Shown here: positions 16,189 to 25,336 of the stretch, piece by piece
Numbering within the stretch: position 1 is the first letter of the stretch
How the letters are laid out: every line of letters begins with the position of its first letter
From: Corallococcus terminator
Lineage (GTDB): Bacteria; Myxococcota; Myxococcia; Myxococcales; Myxococcaceae
Direction of reading: 5' to 3'
DNA length: 51,251 nucleotides
NCBI RefSeq assembly: GCF_003611635.1
Contig: NZ_RAVZ01000019.1
Coordinates: 1-51,251, forward strand
Translations under genes and position numbers: made by a program
The notes under the pieces: generated by a model
What the model was told of the DNA's origin: nothing
What the model saw: only the letters and a program-made list of their open reading frames with translations
Database searches by the model: none

Positions 16189-16964
16189 GCACCGCCCTCG
16201 TGGAAGTGAAGGAGGAAGCCCCTCCGGTCCCCCAGCGCGAACGCATGGCGGGGATGGCCCGGGCAGGGCTGCGGCTGCTCGTGAGCGTGGTGCCTTCACT
16301 GGTGGGCTCCGGCTTCTGGGGCGCGCTGAAGGGCTTCTTCCTCTTCGGCACCTTCGGCCTGGTGATGGCCGGCGTCTTCGTGCTGGTGCCCCGACTGTCC
16401 GGCGCGGCGCCCACGCCCCTGTGGCTGGAAGTGCTGAGCTTCGTGCTCACGCCGCTCGCCCTGGCCCTCTCTGGGGGCTACGTGCTGATGGTCCACGGCG
16501 TCAGCGCCCGGCTCGCCCACGAGGTGCTGGAGCGCGGGTTGATGCGCTACGCCTACGCCGTCATCAAGCCCGCGACGCTCCAGGCCGCCCGGCGCCTGCG
16601 AGGTGCCGGGACCACCAGCCGCGCGGAGCTCACCCGCGCCATCGAGCAGTCCGTGGCGGAGCAGTTGAAGGAAGTGCCAACGGAGGAGCCGGATGCACCG
16701 CCCTCCCGCACCGAACGACTGGAGCGCTTCCTCATGGAGCAGTCCCGCCGCGTCCTGGGCCTCATCGCCCTGCGCGCGGTGGTGACGTCGCCGGACGTCC
16801 CTTCCGCGGTGCGGGAGCTGGAGACGCTGGCCATCGACCGGCTGGAGGGCGCGCTGGTGGAGACGCTGGAGGACATGTTCTTCGTCCAGAAGCTGCTCGC
16901 GTTCGGAGCGGGCGTGCTCGTCGCCGCCGTGCCCACGTTCATCCTCCTCGCGCTGTCCCGCTGA
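16185..16964 (+). CDS. Membrane protein of unknown function
   Basis: A 259-residue protein starting MSTALVEVKEEA. It has hydrophobic segments around residues 50-68, 80-100 and at the C-terminus (about 232-256), with a long charged, mostly helical cytoplasmic or periplasmic middle (RAELTRAIEQSVAEQLKEV, then TLAIDRLEGALVETLEDMF). It is coupled to the upstream small membrane gene by a four-base overlap and ends just before a hairpin shared with the convergent propeller gene. No known domain recognised. Confidence 0.75.
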   Translation: MSTALVEVKEEAPPVPQRERMAGMARAGLRLLVSVVPSLVGSGFWGALKGFFLFGTFGLVMAGVFVLVPRLSGAAPTPLWLEVLSFVLTPLALALSGGYVLMVHGVSARLAHEVLERGLMRYAYAVIKPATLQAARRLRGAGTTSRAELTRAIEQSVAEQLKEVPTEEPDAPPSRTERLERFLMEQSRRVLGLIALRAVVTSPDVPSAVRELETLAIDRLEGALVETLEDMFFVQKLLAFGAGVLVAAVPTFILLALSR

Positions 16965-16971
16965 AGCCAGC

Positions 16972-16992
16972 GGGGCCTGGCGTCAGGGCCCC
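16972..16992. terminator. Hairpin between convergent genes
   Basis: GGGGCCTG and CAGGGCCCC form a stem with one bulged base and a 4-base loop. It sits across the 3' end of the minus-strand propeller gene and just after the plus-strand membrane gene, so it may serve both directions. Confidence 0.5.
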
Positions 16993-18071
16993 GGAGTCCG
17001 GCTGAAGTCCCAACGCGTGATGAGCTGCTTGCGCGGCACCACCGCCGCGAGCGCCAGCGGGGCCCGCGTCCAGAGCAGGTTCTCCCCATCCTCCACCGTG
17101 CCCAGTGCATGGGGCGGCCCCGGCGTCCCCATCACCTGCTGGGCGTAGAGGCGGGAGGGCCCCGGCTCCGTCTGGAGATAGGTGAGCCAGCCACCCTCGG
17201 GGGAGAACTCGCCCAGTTCCACCCGCTCCAGGGGCGACAGCTTCACGAGCGGTGTCAGCGTCGCTTCCTGAGCGTCCCAGGTGGCCCTCCAGACGCCGCT
17301 CACATCCCGGTCCTTGTCCTTGTCCGAGGAAGGCAGTCCCGCGACGGTGAAGACCGCCAGCGGCTGGGTGGGATGCAGCCGAAGTTCGTCCAGGCGCAGG
17401 CCGCCGGAGCCCGCCAGAAGGACGGCCAGTGCGCGCGCCAGCGGATGGTCCAGGGGCCCGTCCAGCGCGGGGCCGTGCACCTGCACCTCGTTGTCCTTGC
17501 GCAGGACGAGCACGCCCGCGCCCGCGTCCCAGATGAAGCCGCCGTCGTTGCCCATCTCCCGCTCACCCACGGTCTTCGCCTTGGGCCCGCTCAGGTCCAG
17601 CACGCGCAGTCGGAAGTCCACGTTCCCGGTGCTCAGGTAGTTCTTCAGGTCCCGTATCAGCACGGCGATGCGGCGCGGCTCCACCGACAGCCACCGCGCG
17701 CCCACCGGAGATTCATCCATCCTCCTGGCGGCCATGTGCATCTGGTGGCGCTGCTGCGTCAGGTCGTAGACGACCAGCAGCCGCGACTGCAGGTAGGCGC
17801 AGGCGTCGGGAATTACCGCGGGCGAAATGGCCTGGAGGTCTCCGCCAGACACCTGCGGCAGGTAGCCCTTGTCCACCCGGGACGTCTGGGCGGAGTCCGC
17901 GCCCAGGGTCAGCATGCGCAGCGTTTCGTCGAAGAGGATGACGGCCGCGGCGCCGGGCCGGGGCGTGGGCATCACCAACGCCAGTTGCTCCGCCGTCACC
18001 GGCAGCGGGTAGCTCCGGGCTGCCGAAGCAAAGGGCAGGCTCTGGCTCAGTGTGAAGGGCACGGGAGGCAT
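16983..18071 (-). CDS. Cytoplasmic propeller-like protein downstream of the VgrG cassette
   Basis: A 362-residue protein with no signal peptide. It reads as repeated blade-like units (GAAAVILFDETLRMLTLG, LSVEPRRIAVLIRDL, HPTQPLAVFTVAG, EFSPEGGWLTYLQTE, LLWTRAPLALAAVVP), a weak WD40/TolB-like pattern; I do not recognise a named family. GGAG lies about ten bases upstream of its ATG, and only 20 bases separate it from the LysM-amidohydrolase gene, so it is the third gene of the VgrG transcript. By position it could be an immunity protein or an accessory for the neighbouring effector candidate; that is inference only. Confidence 0.7.
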   Translation of the reverse strand: MPPVPFTLSQSLPFASAARSYPLPVTAEQLALVMPTPRPGAAAVILFDETLRMLTLGADSAQTSRVDKGYLPQVSGGDLQAISPAVIPDACAYLQSRLLVVYDLTQQRHQMHMAARRMDESPVGARWLSVEPRRIAVLIRDLKNYLSTGNVDFRLRVLDLSGPKAKTVGEREMGNDGGFIWDAGAGVLVLRKDNEVQVHGPALDGPLDHPLARALAVLLAGSGGLRLDELRLHPTQPLAVFTVAGLPSSDKDKDRDVSGVWRATWDAQEATLTPLVKLSPLERVELGEFSPEGGWLTYLQTEPGPSRLYAQQVMGTPGPPHALGTVEDGENLLWTRAPLALAAVVPRKQLITRWDFSRTPGP

Positions 18072-18091
18072 TCAGGCTCCAGGATGGCGTG

Positions 18092-20383
18092 TCACGACGT
18101 GGGCACCACGTTCACGAAGCGGACCTGATCCTCGTAGAGCAGCCCCTTGTCCTCTCCGGGAGCGTTCTCCACCTTCTCCAGCACCGCCGCCAGGTTCTTG
18201 AGGATGGGATGGTTGCGCATCATCCGCTCCTGCGTCCTGGCGAAGTGCTTCTTCTTCTCCTTCTCGGTCAGCGCCTTGGTCTCCACGAAGGCCTCAATGC
18301 CTTTCTTGAGGTTGTCCGCGATGACGGGCAGCCCGTAGAAGCGCATCGGGTTCACCACCGCGAACTGGTAGAAGAGGTTGATCTTCCGGGGCAGGTTGAG
18401 CCGCTCTTCGACGAGCGCCAGGCCCTTGATGGTCTCCTCGTACCACTTCGAGTATTTCTTCTTGGACGCGAGGATCATGTACCAGTCGGTACCGAACATG
18501 ATCCGCGTCAGCATGTGCTTCTGCTTGCAGACCTTGGCCAGACCCTCCCACATCAAGGGCAACTGTCCCTCGCGCTCCATCTTCTTGTTGGCCTGCGCCT
18601 CCTTCTTCGAGCGCTCCGGAGACGGCATCAGCGGCTCCAGCAGGGGCAGGTACGACAGGTCCGTGTGGAAGTTGTCGTACTTCTCGCAGAGCTCGATGAT
18701 GGACGTCACCCAGTTCTTCTCGTAGGGCACGTCGTCCTCGTCGAAGCACTTGCCGTTCTCATCCTTCAGGTAGTGCCACCACAGGCACCGGTCCGAGGCG
18801 AAGTGTGCCAGGCACAGCTTGAGCTTGTCGTGGCGCTCCAGCAGCGGCCGCCACGCCTCCGGGTGCAGGTGCTTCTCCTTGAAGTACTTCAGGCGCAGGG
18901 GCGGATCCTGGAGCATCTTCTGCGTGTCGCCTCCGGCGCGTGCGAGCCGCGCCGGCATGTCCTCGTGCATGCGGACGACGCGCGCGGCCTTCTCATAGGC
19001 CTCGCCTGTCTCATCCATCGCGGCCCGTGCGTCGTTGTATTCGCCGTAGGCCTTCCAGTATTCGGGATCGGTCGGCAGCATGGAGATGGCCGACAGATCA
19101 GGCGCGAGCGTCCCGTACTGATTGTACAGATGAGGGTCCAGCGGCAGGCTGTGCTCGGCGCAGTAGTCCTCGAAGGTCTTCTCCTTCTGGGAGAACGTCT
19201 CCTTCGCGTCCAGGTAGGTGTCGCGCTTCTTGCGCGCGTCCGAGTAGGCGTCCTTGTCCGCCTGACTGAGCGCACCCGCCGCGGCGGGATCCAGCTCGAT
19301 GTAGAGCTTGCGGTCGTGCGTGAAGTGACCGCTCGGGGTGCAGTGGGTCATGATGGGCACGCCCTCGCCCGCGCACTTCGCGAAGAACTCCGCCAGGGCC
19401 GGCACGTTTGGATCCGTGGGCTGGTAGGCCTGTGACGTGTACATCTTGAAGCCCGCGAACATGCCCGCCTGCGACTTCGTGGCCAGCTCCGCGAAGGGTT
19501 TGTTCCAGTCAGGAGAGAGTGAAGCCTCCGGGAAGGCCTTCTCCTTGCCCGTCCACTGCGAGTAGCGGCGCGGCTCGTAGTGATACATGGGGATGAGCCG
19601 GAACGGGTGCTCGGCGCACGCCGTCTTCGTGGCCAGGACCTGCGCGTTCCATGGCTCGAAGATGCCCCACTCCGCAGGGTGGGCGGCGCCCAGGTCGGGC
19701 CGCTCGTTGACGTCCCCCGTGAGGCGGGTGCTGAAGGTGTAGTAGGAATCTCCGCCGTCGGGAGGCTCCACCTCCGTGTAGACGCTCTGGCCCTTGTAGC
19801 CATCCAGATGGCACAGGTCCATGTCCATGGTCAGCACGATGGACATGCCCAGGAAGGACGGCTCGCAGTCGCGCAGGTGCTTCGTCGCGTCGGACTTGCG
19901 GAACACGGAGAACACGCTGTCGTTCTGGTCGACGGTGTCCACGCCGATCTGCAACGTCTTGCGCGGAGACCAGCCCAGGAAGGGTTGGAACCACCGGACG
20001 ATGAGCAGGCTGCCCACGCCGTTGAGGAACTTGCGCGAGCTGGCCGGCGACAGGATGCCGCCCACGCGGGGCTCCAACTGCGTGTAGTACGCCACCGGGA
20101 ACGGCGTGCAGTTGCCGCTCATGATGTGCATGTGCGCGTCGATGACGACGGGCGGCAGCGGCAGCTTTTCCGTCGCGAGCAGCGCGGCGCTGGAGCCTCC
20201 GGGCAGTTCGATGAAGGCATCCGGGATGGTGACGCTGTCCCCGGGCTTGATTTCATTGGGCCCGCGCTTGCCCCTCAGTGATTCGTTGGACTTGTGCTCG
20301 TAGATGTTCTTCCAGTCACTGAAGCCAAACAGCGAGGCGAGGCCCTGGGGCGTGTCGCCATCCTGGACGGTGTAGTTCTTCAT
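18092..20383 (-). CDS. LysM-amidohydrolase fusion, candidate type VI effector
   Basis: A 763-residue protein. Residues 1-55 form a LysM-like module (YTVQDGDTPQGLASLFGFSD, then NEIKPGDSVTIP). Residues about 78-690 resemble a metal-dependent hydrolase of the amidohydrolase-2 type: DAHMHI gives His84/His86, GFKMYTS has Lys313, MTHCTP has His347, LAHFAS has His527, HTDLSY has Asp574 and MFGTDWYM has Asp633, the usual place of the last metal ligand. A charged helical insert (about 375-480) interrupts the barrel. There is no signal peptide, as expected for type VI cargo. It starts 18 bases after vgrG and 20 bases before the propeller gene. Substrate unknown; LysM suggests a glycan or a docking role on the VgrG spike. 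Confidence 0.8.
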   Translation of the reverse strand: MKNYTVQDGDTPQGLASLFGFSDWKNIYEHKSNESLRGKRGPNEIKPGDSVTIPDAFIELPGGSSAALLATEKLPLPPVVIDAHMHIMSGNCTPFPVAYYTQLEPRVGGILSPASSRKFLNGVGSLLIVRWFQPFLGWSPRKTLQIGVDTVDQNDSVFSVFRKSDATKHLRDCEPSFLGMSIVLTMDMDLCHLDGYKGQSVYTEVEPPDGGDSYYTFSTRLTGDVNERPDLGAAHPAEWGIFEPWNAQVLATKTACAEHPFRLIPMYHYEPRRYSQWTGKEKAFPEASLSPDWNKPFAELATKSQAGMFAGFKMYTSQAYQPTDPNVPALAEFFAKCAGEGVPIMTHCTPSGHFTHDRKLYIELDPAAAGALSQADKDAYSDARKKRDTYLDAKETFSQKEKTFEDYCAEHSLPLDPHLYNQYGTLAPDLSAISMLPTDPEYWKAYGEYNDARAAMDETGEAYEKAARVVRMHEDMPARLARAGGDTQKMLQDPPLRLKYFKEKHLHPEAWRPLLERHDKLKLCLAHFASDRCLWWHYLKDENGKCFDEDDVPYEKNWVTSIIELCEKYDNFHTDLSYLPLLEPLMPSPERSKKEAQANKKMEREGQLPLMWEGLAKVCKQKHMLTRIMFGTDWYMILASKKKYSKWYEETIKGLALVEERLNLPRKINLFYQFAVVNPMRFYGLPVIADNLKKGIEAFVETKALTEKEKKKHFARTQERMMRNHPILKNLAAVLEKVENAPGEDKGLLYEDQVRFVNVVPTS

Positions 20384-20401
20384 GGTGTCCTCGGGTGCGC
20401 T

Positions 20402-22888
20402 TCAGCTCTTGGAGATTCCCGCATCCAGGTCGGGGAAGGAGATGCGAACCGGGCCGGGCGGGATGTCCTTCAACTTCGCCTTGCCGCTGCCATCCAGCAT
20501 GCCCTTCTGCACGGTGCCATCCGGCAGCTCCGCCTCGAAGGCCACGTTGGAGAGCGCCTTGCCGTCCGGCCCCTTGAGCTGGAGGTCCATGGGCGCGGGC
20601 TTCTCCTGCGTCAGCTTCTGGATGTCCTTGAGCTTCGCCTTCTTGTCCTTGAGCGAGCCGGAGCCATCCATCTTCACCTTCGCGCCCTTGAACTTCACCT
20701 CGGAGCCGTCGACGGTGAGCGTCTTCGCGAAGAGCTTCACCGCGCCGGACTTCTCCATGTCGAGGATGAGGTGGTCGCCCACCATCAGCGAGAAGCGGTC
20801 CGCCTTCAGCCCGAACGTCTTCGCGAGCCACGCGGTCGCCTCCTCCACCTTCACCTGGGAGTCGGCCCCGGCCTCTTCGCCCAGGTCCTTGCCCACCGTC
20901 ACCGTCAGTTGCTTCTTCGCCTCGGTGACGAAGTCCCCGCCCACCTTGCGCGAGCTGTTGCCGCCCACGGACTCCTGCCGCGTGCCCAGGACGTACTCGG
21001 TGGAAGCGCCGCCAATCTGGAGCGAGCGCAGTCCTCCCGTGGCCTCGTTGTACGCGAGCGCCACGTTGACCAGTGAAGCCCCACCGATGGTCTGGGCCCG
21101 CGCGGCGCCCACATCCATCGTCGCGGCCTGCGTGATGAAGACCGTCGACTTGCCGCCGACCGTCACCACCTGGTTGCCTTCCACCGACTCGTCGTGGCTG
21201 CCCTGCGTGGTGCTGGTCCGGTCCTTGTGCACCTGGAGCGTCTGGTTTCCTTCGACGCCGCCGACGTCGTCCTTCTTGACGAAGAGGAACTGGTTGCCCT
21301 CCACCGTGCGCGCCCGGTCCTTCTTCACGAGCAGGTCCTCGAACGCCCGGACCTCCTGATCCTTGTCGTTCTCCGTGACGAGGTCCTGGTCCTTCTGCGC
21401 GTGGTGGAAGACCTCCTCCTGGCCCTTGGCGTCCTCGAAGCGCAGCTCGTTGAAGCCGTCGCTGCCCTTGCTGGAGGCGCTCTTGTGGGTGCTCTTCGTC
21501 TTCTCATCCGGCAGCGCGTAGGGCGTCGCGTTGGCGCCGTTGTAGACGGAGCCCGCGACCAGCGGCCGGTCGGGGTCGCCTTCCAGGAAGCGCACCACCA
21601 CCTCCTGCCCGATGCGCGGCAGGACGAGCGCCCCCCACGCGGGGCCGCCCAGCGCCTGGCAGGTGCGCACCCAGCAGGACGCCTTCTCATCCCGCTGGCC
21701 GTCGCGGTCCCAGTGGAACTGGACCTTGATGCGACCGTGCGCGTCGGTGTGGATCTCCTCGCCGGCCGGGCCCACCACCTGCGCCGTCTGAAGGCCGGAG
21801 ATGCGGTGCCGGGGCGTGAGCCTGCGCGGACGGAAGGGCACGTTGGCGGGCATCACCTGGAACTGGTTGCGGTACAGGCCTCCCAGCGCCTCGCGGCCAC
21901 CGTGGGTCTCCGGCTGACCGCCATGGTGCCGCACCGTCACCACGACGTAGCGGCCCTCGTGCGTGCCGTCGTCCTCCACCTGCAACAGGTGCCCGGAGGT
22001 GAGGCGGGGGCAGATGCCCTCCCCTTCGAGCGTCAGCGACGCCTGGGTGGCCTCCTGGACGCGCACCTTCGCCGCCGCCTTGCCCGTGCCCGCGGCCACG
22101 TAGCCGCCGGGGTAGTCGTACACCTCCAGCGCCTCCATCCCCTCGGAGGACTTCGACTTGCCGGACACGTCCAGCGAGGGCTTCTCGAAGTCGAAGTCCT
22201 TCAGGTGCACCGCGCCGGGGCGGAGCCTGCGCACGCGCCGCAGGTCCGTCAGGTATTCGCCCGTCTCCACCCGGCCGTCCTCGTCACGCAGGGGCAGCGC
22301 CGCGCCACCGGGCGGTGCCTCATGGACGCTGGGGGCATCCCCGAGCACCAGGACGTGCCCCTCTTCGGAGTGTTCGAAGAAGTAGAAGATGCCCTCCCAC
22401 TCCATCAGGCGACTGAGGAAGTCGAAATCCGTCTCACGGTACTGGGTGCAGTACTCGCGCGGAGCGTGGCTTTCGTGAAGGCTGACGCGCACCTCCACCT
22501 TCGCGGCGGTGAGGACGTCCTTGAGGATGTCCGGCACGGACTGGCCCTGGAAGATGCGGCTGCGCCTCACCTGCGTGAGGCGCCACAGCGCGGGCACGAT
22601 GCGAGCGCGGTAGCGCCAGCGGCCATCGCGCAGGCCCAGCGACTCCACCGTGCGCACCATGCCGTGCACATGGCGCGGCGTCCCACCGGGCTGGGCCACC
22701 GTCAACAGCGCTTCGGCTCCCACCAGGGGCGCGGTGTCCAGGGATTCGGGCGCCAGGGGCGCGAAGTCCACGCTGAAGTCGAAGAGGCGGCTCAGGCCCT
22801 CCTCACCCTGCAATCGCTCGACGACCAGTGATTCGGCCTCGAGGGCTCCCACCCGCAGGGTGAAGGCAGGTGATTTGGCGTTGGGCAT
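20402..22888 (-). CDS. vgrG: Type VI secretion tip protein VgrG with C-terminal extension
   Basis: An 828-residue VgrG/TssI. Residues 1 to about 370 are the gp27-like base (LFDFSVDFAPLAPESL, YCTQYRETDFDFLSRLMEWE then GIFYFFEH). About 375-470 is the gp5-like OB fold (DAHGRIKVQFHWDRDG, SCWVRTCQALGGPAWG, VVVRFLEGDPDRPLVAGSVY). About 480-620 is the triple beta-helix with repeated EGNQ units (VEGNQFLFV, VEGNQTLQV, VEGNQVVTV), then a DUF2345-like region. The last 60 residues (about 769-828) form a small transthyretin/Ig-like domain (LKGPDGKALSNVAFEAELPD) that in other VgrGs docks an effector. It is followed 18 bases later by the LysM-amidohydrolase gene. No other type VI structural genes are in the window, so it is an orphan tip. 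Confidence 0.95.
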   Translation of the reverse strand: MPNAKSPAFTLRVGALEAESLVVERLQGEEGLSRLFDFSVDFAPLAPESLDTAPLVGAEALLTVAQPGGTPRHVHGMVRTVESLGLRDGRWRYRARIVPALWRLTQVRRSRIFQGQSVPDILKDVLTAAKVEVRVSLHESHAPREYCTQYRETDFDFLSRLMEWEGIFYFFEHSEEGHVLVLGDAPSVHEAPPGGAALPLRDEDGRVETGEYLTDLRRVRRLRPGAVHLKDFDFEKPSLDVSGKSKSSEGMEALEVYDYPGGYVAAGTGKAAAKVRVQEATQASLTLEGEGICPRLTSGHLLQVEDDGTHEGRYVVVTVRHHGGQPETHGGREALGGLYRNQFQVMPANVPFRPRRLTPRHRISGLQTAQVVGPAGEEIHTDAHGRIKVQFHWDRDGQRDEKASCWVRTCQALGGPAWGALVLPRIGQEVVVRFLEGDPDRPLVAGSVYNGANATPYALPDEKTKSTHKSASSKGSDGFNELRFEDAKGQEEVFHHAQKDQDLVTENDKDQEVRAFEDLLVKKDRARTVEGNQFLFVKKDDVGGVEGNQTLQVHKDRTSTTQGSHDESVEGNQVVTVGGKSTVFITQAATMDVGAARAQTIGGASLVNVALAYNEATGGLRSLQIGGASTEYVLGTRQESVGGNSSRKVGGDFVTEAKKQLTVTVGKDLGEEAGADSQVKVEEATAWLAKTFGLKADRFSLMVGDHLILDMEKSGAVKLFAKTLTVDGSEVKFKGAKVKMDGSGSLKDKKAKLKDIQKLTQEKPAPMDLQLKGPDGKALSNVAFEAELPDGTVQKGMLDGSGKAKLKDIPPGPVRISFPDLDAGISKS

Positions 22889-23040
22889 GGACTTCCCCCG
22901 TCAGTGCAAGGCCTGCGACTGAAAGGGCTACCATACCAGGAGTGTGCAAGCCTTGCACCGCGAGGCCGTCAAAAGGCCGGTGCTCCCAAGGGTGGGAGAT
23001 TGGGGTCGAATGTGGAGGGGTTCGGCGCGCGAGCCGGCCG

Positions 23041-23508
23041 CTACCCTCCGAGCCGCGCCGCCAGTTCGAGCCGGGCCGCGACGGCCAGCGCATCCGCCCG
23101 GTTGTTCTCCACGTCATCCGAGTGGCCCCGCACCCAGTGCCAGGACACCTCATGGCCACGCACGGCCTCCAGCAGTTCGCGCCAGAGGTCCGCGTTGGAC
23201 ACGGCCTTCTTGTCCGACGTGCGCCAGCCGTTGCCCTGCCACTTGTCCAGCCACTTCGCCTCGAAGGCGTTGCACACGTACTTGGAGTCGGTGAACACCT
23301 GGACGCGGCACGGCATCTTCAGGGCCTTGAGCGCCACGAGCGCCGCGGTCAGCTCCATCCGGTTGTTGGTGGAGTCCGCCTCCGAGCCCTGGAGCTCCTT
23401 GCGGTAGGACTGCCGCTCCGGGGCGATGAGGATGGCCCCCCAGCCGCCCAGGCCGGGGTTCGGCGAACAGGCGCCGTCGCAGTAGATGTGGACGAGGGGG
23501 AGCGACAT
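23041..23508 (-). CDS. rnhA: Ribonuclease HI
   Basis: A 155-residue RNase HI, the normal length. Catalytic residues are in place: Asp11 (CDGACSPNPG), Glu52 (RMELTAA), Asp74 (FTDSKYV), His129 (WVRGHS) and Asp139 (NNRADALA). It degrades RNA in RNA-DNA hybrids, removing Okazaki primers and R-loops in the cytoplasm. It lies 24 bases after the GH43-like gene and 152 bases before vgrG, all on the same strand; the short upstream gap allows read-through from the GH43-like gene. Confidence 0.97.
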   Translation of the reverse strand: MSLPLVHIYCDGACSPNPGLGGWGAILIAPERQSYRKELQGSEADSTNNRMELTAALVALKALKMPCRVQVFTDSKYVCNAFEAKWLDKWQGNGWRTSDKKAVSNADLWRELLEAVRGHEVSWHWVRGHSDDVENNRADALAVAARLELAARLGG

Positions 23509-23532
23509 CGAACGCGCACCCTACCCCGCCGC

Positions 23533-25179
23533 TCAGGGGATGACGATGCGCGAGTGCAGGCTCCGGCCGTCATAGGCCGCGGCGCCGCAGCGCGGATGCG
23601 CCCAGTCCCCATTCACCGCCGAGCAGACGCGGAAGGCCTGGATGTTGGAAGCGGGCACGTTGATGCCCGGCGTGTCACAGCGTCCCTGGTAGGTCCAGGC
23701 CAGGCTCTTGTTGACGGCCGCCACCCCGATACAGGGGCCAATCCACGCGCCGGTGTCCCGCCGCTGCACGTCGATGGAGTACTGGGCGTTCGTCTGCGTC
23801 TCGCTCCACTCCAGGTCCACAAACGGCGTGAAGCCCCCGGGCAGCTCCAGGGAGACGTCGTCGGAGATGCCGTCATACGCCTTCTCCACGAAGGCGCCCC
23901 AGGCGCCGTTGATGGCATAGAAGATGCGGAAGGCCGCGATCTCCCCCTTCGTCACCACGCGGTCCCCCGCGCTGCGGCACACGCCGTCGAAGACGGTCTT
24001 GTTGGACTGGCCCAGGAGCGCCACGGAGCTGCACGGTCCAATCACCGACCCATCGCGCAGGACGACGTCCAGCGAGTAGCTGTAGCCATTGAGCTTGTTC
24101 CAGCGGACGCTCACCTGGTTGAGGGAGGTCATCGCACCGTCGGGCTTGAAGCCGACGCGCTGCTTGTAGGTGCTGCGCGAGGTGAGGTTGCCCGCGGTGT
24201 CGAAGGCCCCGACATGGAAGACATTGAAGTACTCCCCCCGGCGCTCGACGATGACGTTGTGGCCGTGGCTCTGCACCAGCCTGCCGGCGGAGTTGCGCTG
24301 CGAAAGCGACAGCCGCCGCACCGCGCGCGCCCGCGTGAGGTTTGGGATGGAGTCAGCCATCACGTAATACATGGCGTACTGGCTGTTGTACCAACCGCCG
24401 CTGAAGAGCAGGTAGTAGATGCCATTGCGCTTGAAGACCTCCGGGGCTTCGTTGATGCCCTCTTCATGGGCAGGCGTCGCGAACACGGCCGGCCCCGCGT
24501 GGTTGTAGACGGTGCCCGGCGCGGCGGTGTTGAACGAGGAGATGTTGTTGCCCCGGTCGAACCACACATAGAAGAACCAGCGCGCGGCGGTGTCGTTGTA
24601 CGTCGCCGCGTCGATGCGGATGTTCCGGTTGCAGCCCTGCGGCAGACAGCCCGGGGCGGTGGAGGTGCGCGGCAACGTCGTGTTGGCGTTGAGCGGCTGG
24701 GGCGCGCCGAAGTTGAAATTCAGGTCGGGCGCCGTGGCGACAAAGGTCGTCACCTCCTGGCCGGCCGGAGGGCACGCCGCGCCGTTGGGCACCCGGTGCG
24801 CGGAGAAGTGGAGCTGGTAGGCGCCGTTGGACTTGTTGAGGTCCGGCGCCCACAGGAAGCAGTAGTCGTAAGTCGGATCCGCAGCGGACGGATTGTAGTC
24901 GCGCTTGAAGCGGAACGCCGTGAGGTCGTTCGACTCGTAGAGCGGCAGCACCACCCCGTTGCCCGTGCCGGTGAGGAAGAACAGGTCGTCGTTCTCCTTG
25001 AGGACCTCCGGATCCGCCAGCCACGGCACCAGCAGCGTCCGTGCGTTGTCCCCCTCCGCCAGCGCCGCCGTCGAAGCGGCCTCTGGCGCGGGGCCAGGCT
25101 CAGGGGCAGGGCCCCCTCCACAGCCGGCGAACGGGGTGGAGAGCGCGGACACCAACATGACGATGCGAAGGGGCTTCAT
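23533..25179 (-). CDS. GH43-like five-bladed propeller lipoprotein
   Basis: A 548-residue predicted glycoside hydrolase. The signal ends in a lipobox (PFAGC, Cys20) followed by a Pro/Ala-rich linker. The GH43-type catalytic pattern is visible: Asp56 in WLADPEVLKEN (general base), Asp190 in NIRIDAATYND (modulator) and Glu244 in INEAPEVFKRNGIYYLLFS (general acid). Two further repeats near the C-terminus share the form GP-C-SVALLGQSNKT.. and GPCIGVAAVNKSLAW, suggesting two copies of a small carbohydrate-binding domain with conserved cysteines (about residues 350-540). It is likely a cell-surface enzyme acting on arabinose- or xylose-containing polymers; substrate is inferred from family only. 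Confidence 0.8.
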   Translation of the reverse strand: MKPLRIVMLVSALSTPFAGCGGGPAPEPGPAPEAASTAALAEGDNARTLLVPWLADPEVLKENDDLFFLTGTGNGVVLPLYESNDLTAFRFKRDYNPSAADPTYDYCFLWAPDLNKSNGAYQLHFSAHRVPNGAACPPAGQEVTTFVATAPDLNFNFGAPQPLNANTTLPRTSTAPGCLPQGCNRNIRIDAATYNDTAARWFFYVWFDRGNNISSFNTAAPGTVYNHAGPAVFATPAHEEGINEAPEVFKRNGIYYLLFSGGWYNSQYAMYYVMADSIPNLTRARAVRRLSLSQRNSAGRLVQSHGHNVIVERRGEYFNVFHVGAFDTAGNLTSRSTYKQRVGFKPDGAMTSLNQVSVRWNKLNGYSYSLDVVLRDGSVIGPCSSVALLGQSNKTVFDGVCRSAGDRVVTKGEIAAFRIFYAINGAWGAFVEKAYDGISDDVSLELPGGFTPFVDLEWSETQTNAQYSIDVQRRDTGAWIGPCIGVAAVNKSLAWTYQGRCDTPGINVPASNIQAFRVCSAVNGDWAHPRCGAAAYDGRSLHSRIVIP

Positions 25180-25295
25180 GGCTTCCTCCTGGAAATCCTC
25201 AAATTCCAGAAAGAGCAGGTAGGGCGCAAGGGCGCAATGGCCAAGGTCGTCCCACCTTTGACGGTCCGGCCCCGATCCGCTATATCAGGCGCGAT

Positions 25296-25317
25296 ATTGA
25301 TTATCAAAATCATTTGA
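25296..25317 (+). promoter_or_regulatory. Fur box upstream of the siderophore transporter
   Basis: An AT-rich island (ATTGATTATCAAAATCATTT and two more bases) matches the Fur consensus of overlapping GATAAT/ATTATC-like hexamers and sits 20 bases before the start of the siderophore-binding protein gene. It also contains a -35-like TTGATT. Iron-repressed control by Fur is the natural reading and agrees with the operon's role. Confidence 0.75.
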
Positions 25318-25336
25318 TATCAGTAGCCAGCCTGGA

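Noticed and set aside
21194-22831. Open frame of 545 codons on the plus strand
   Set aside because: Shadow of vgrG; His/Arg-rich noise.
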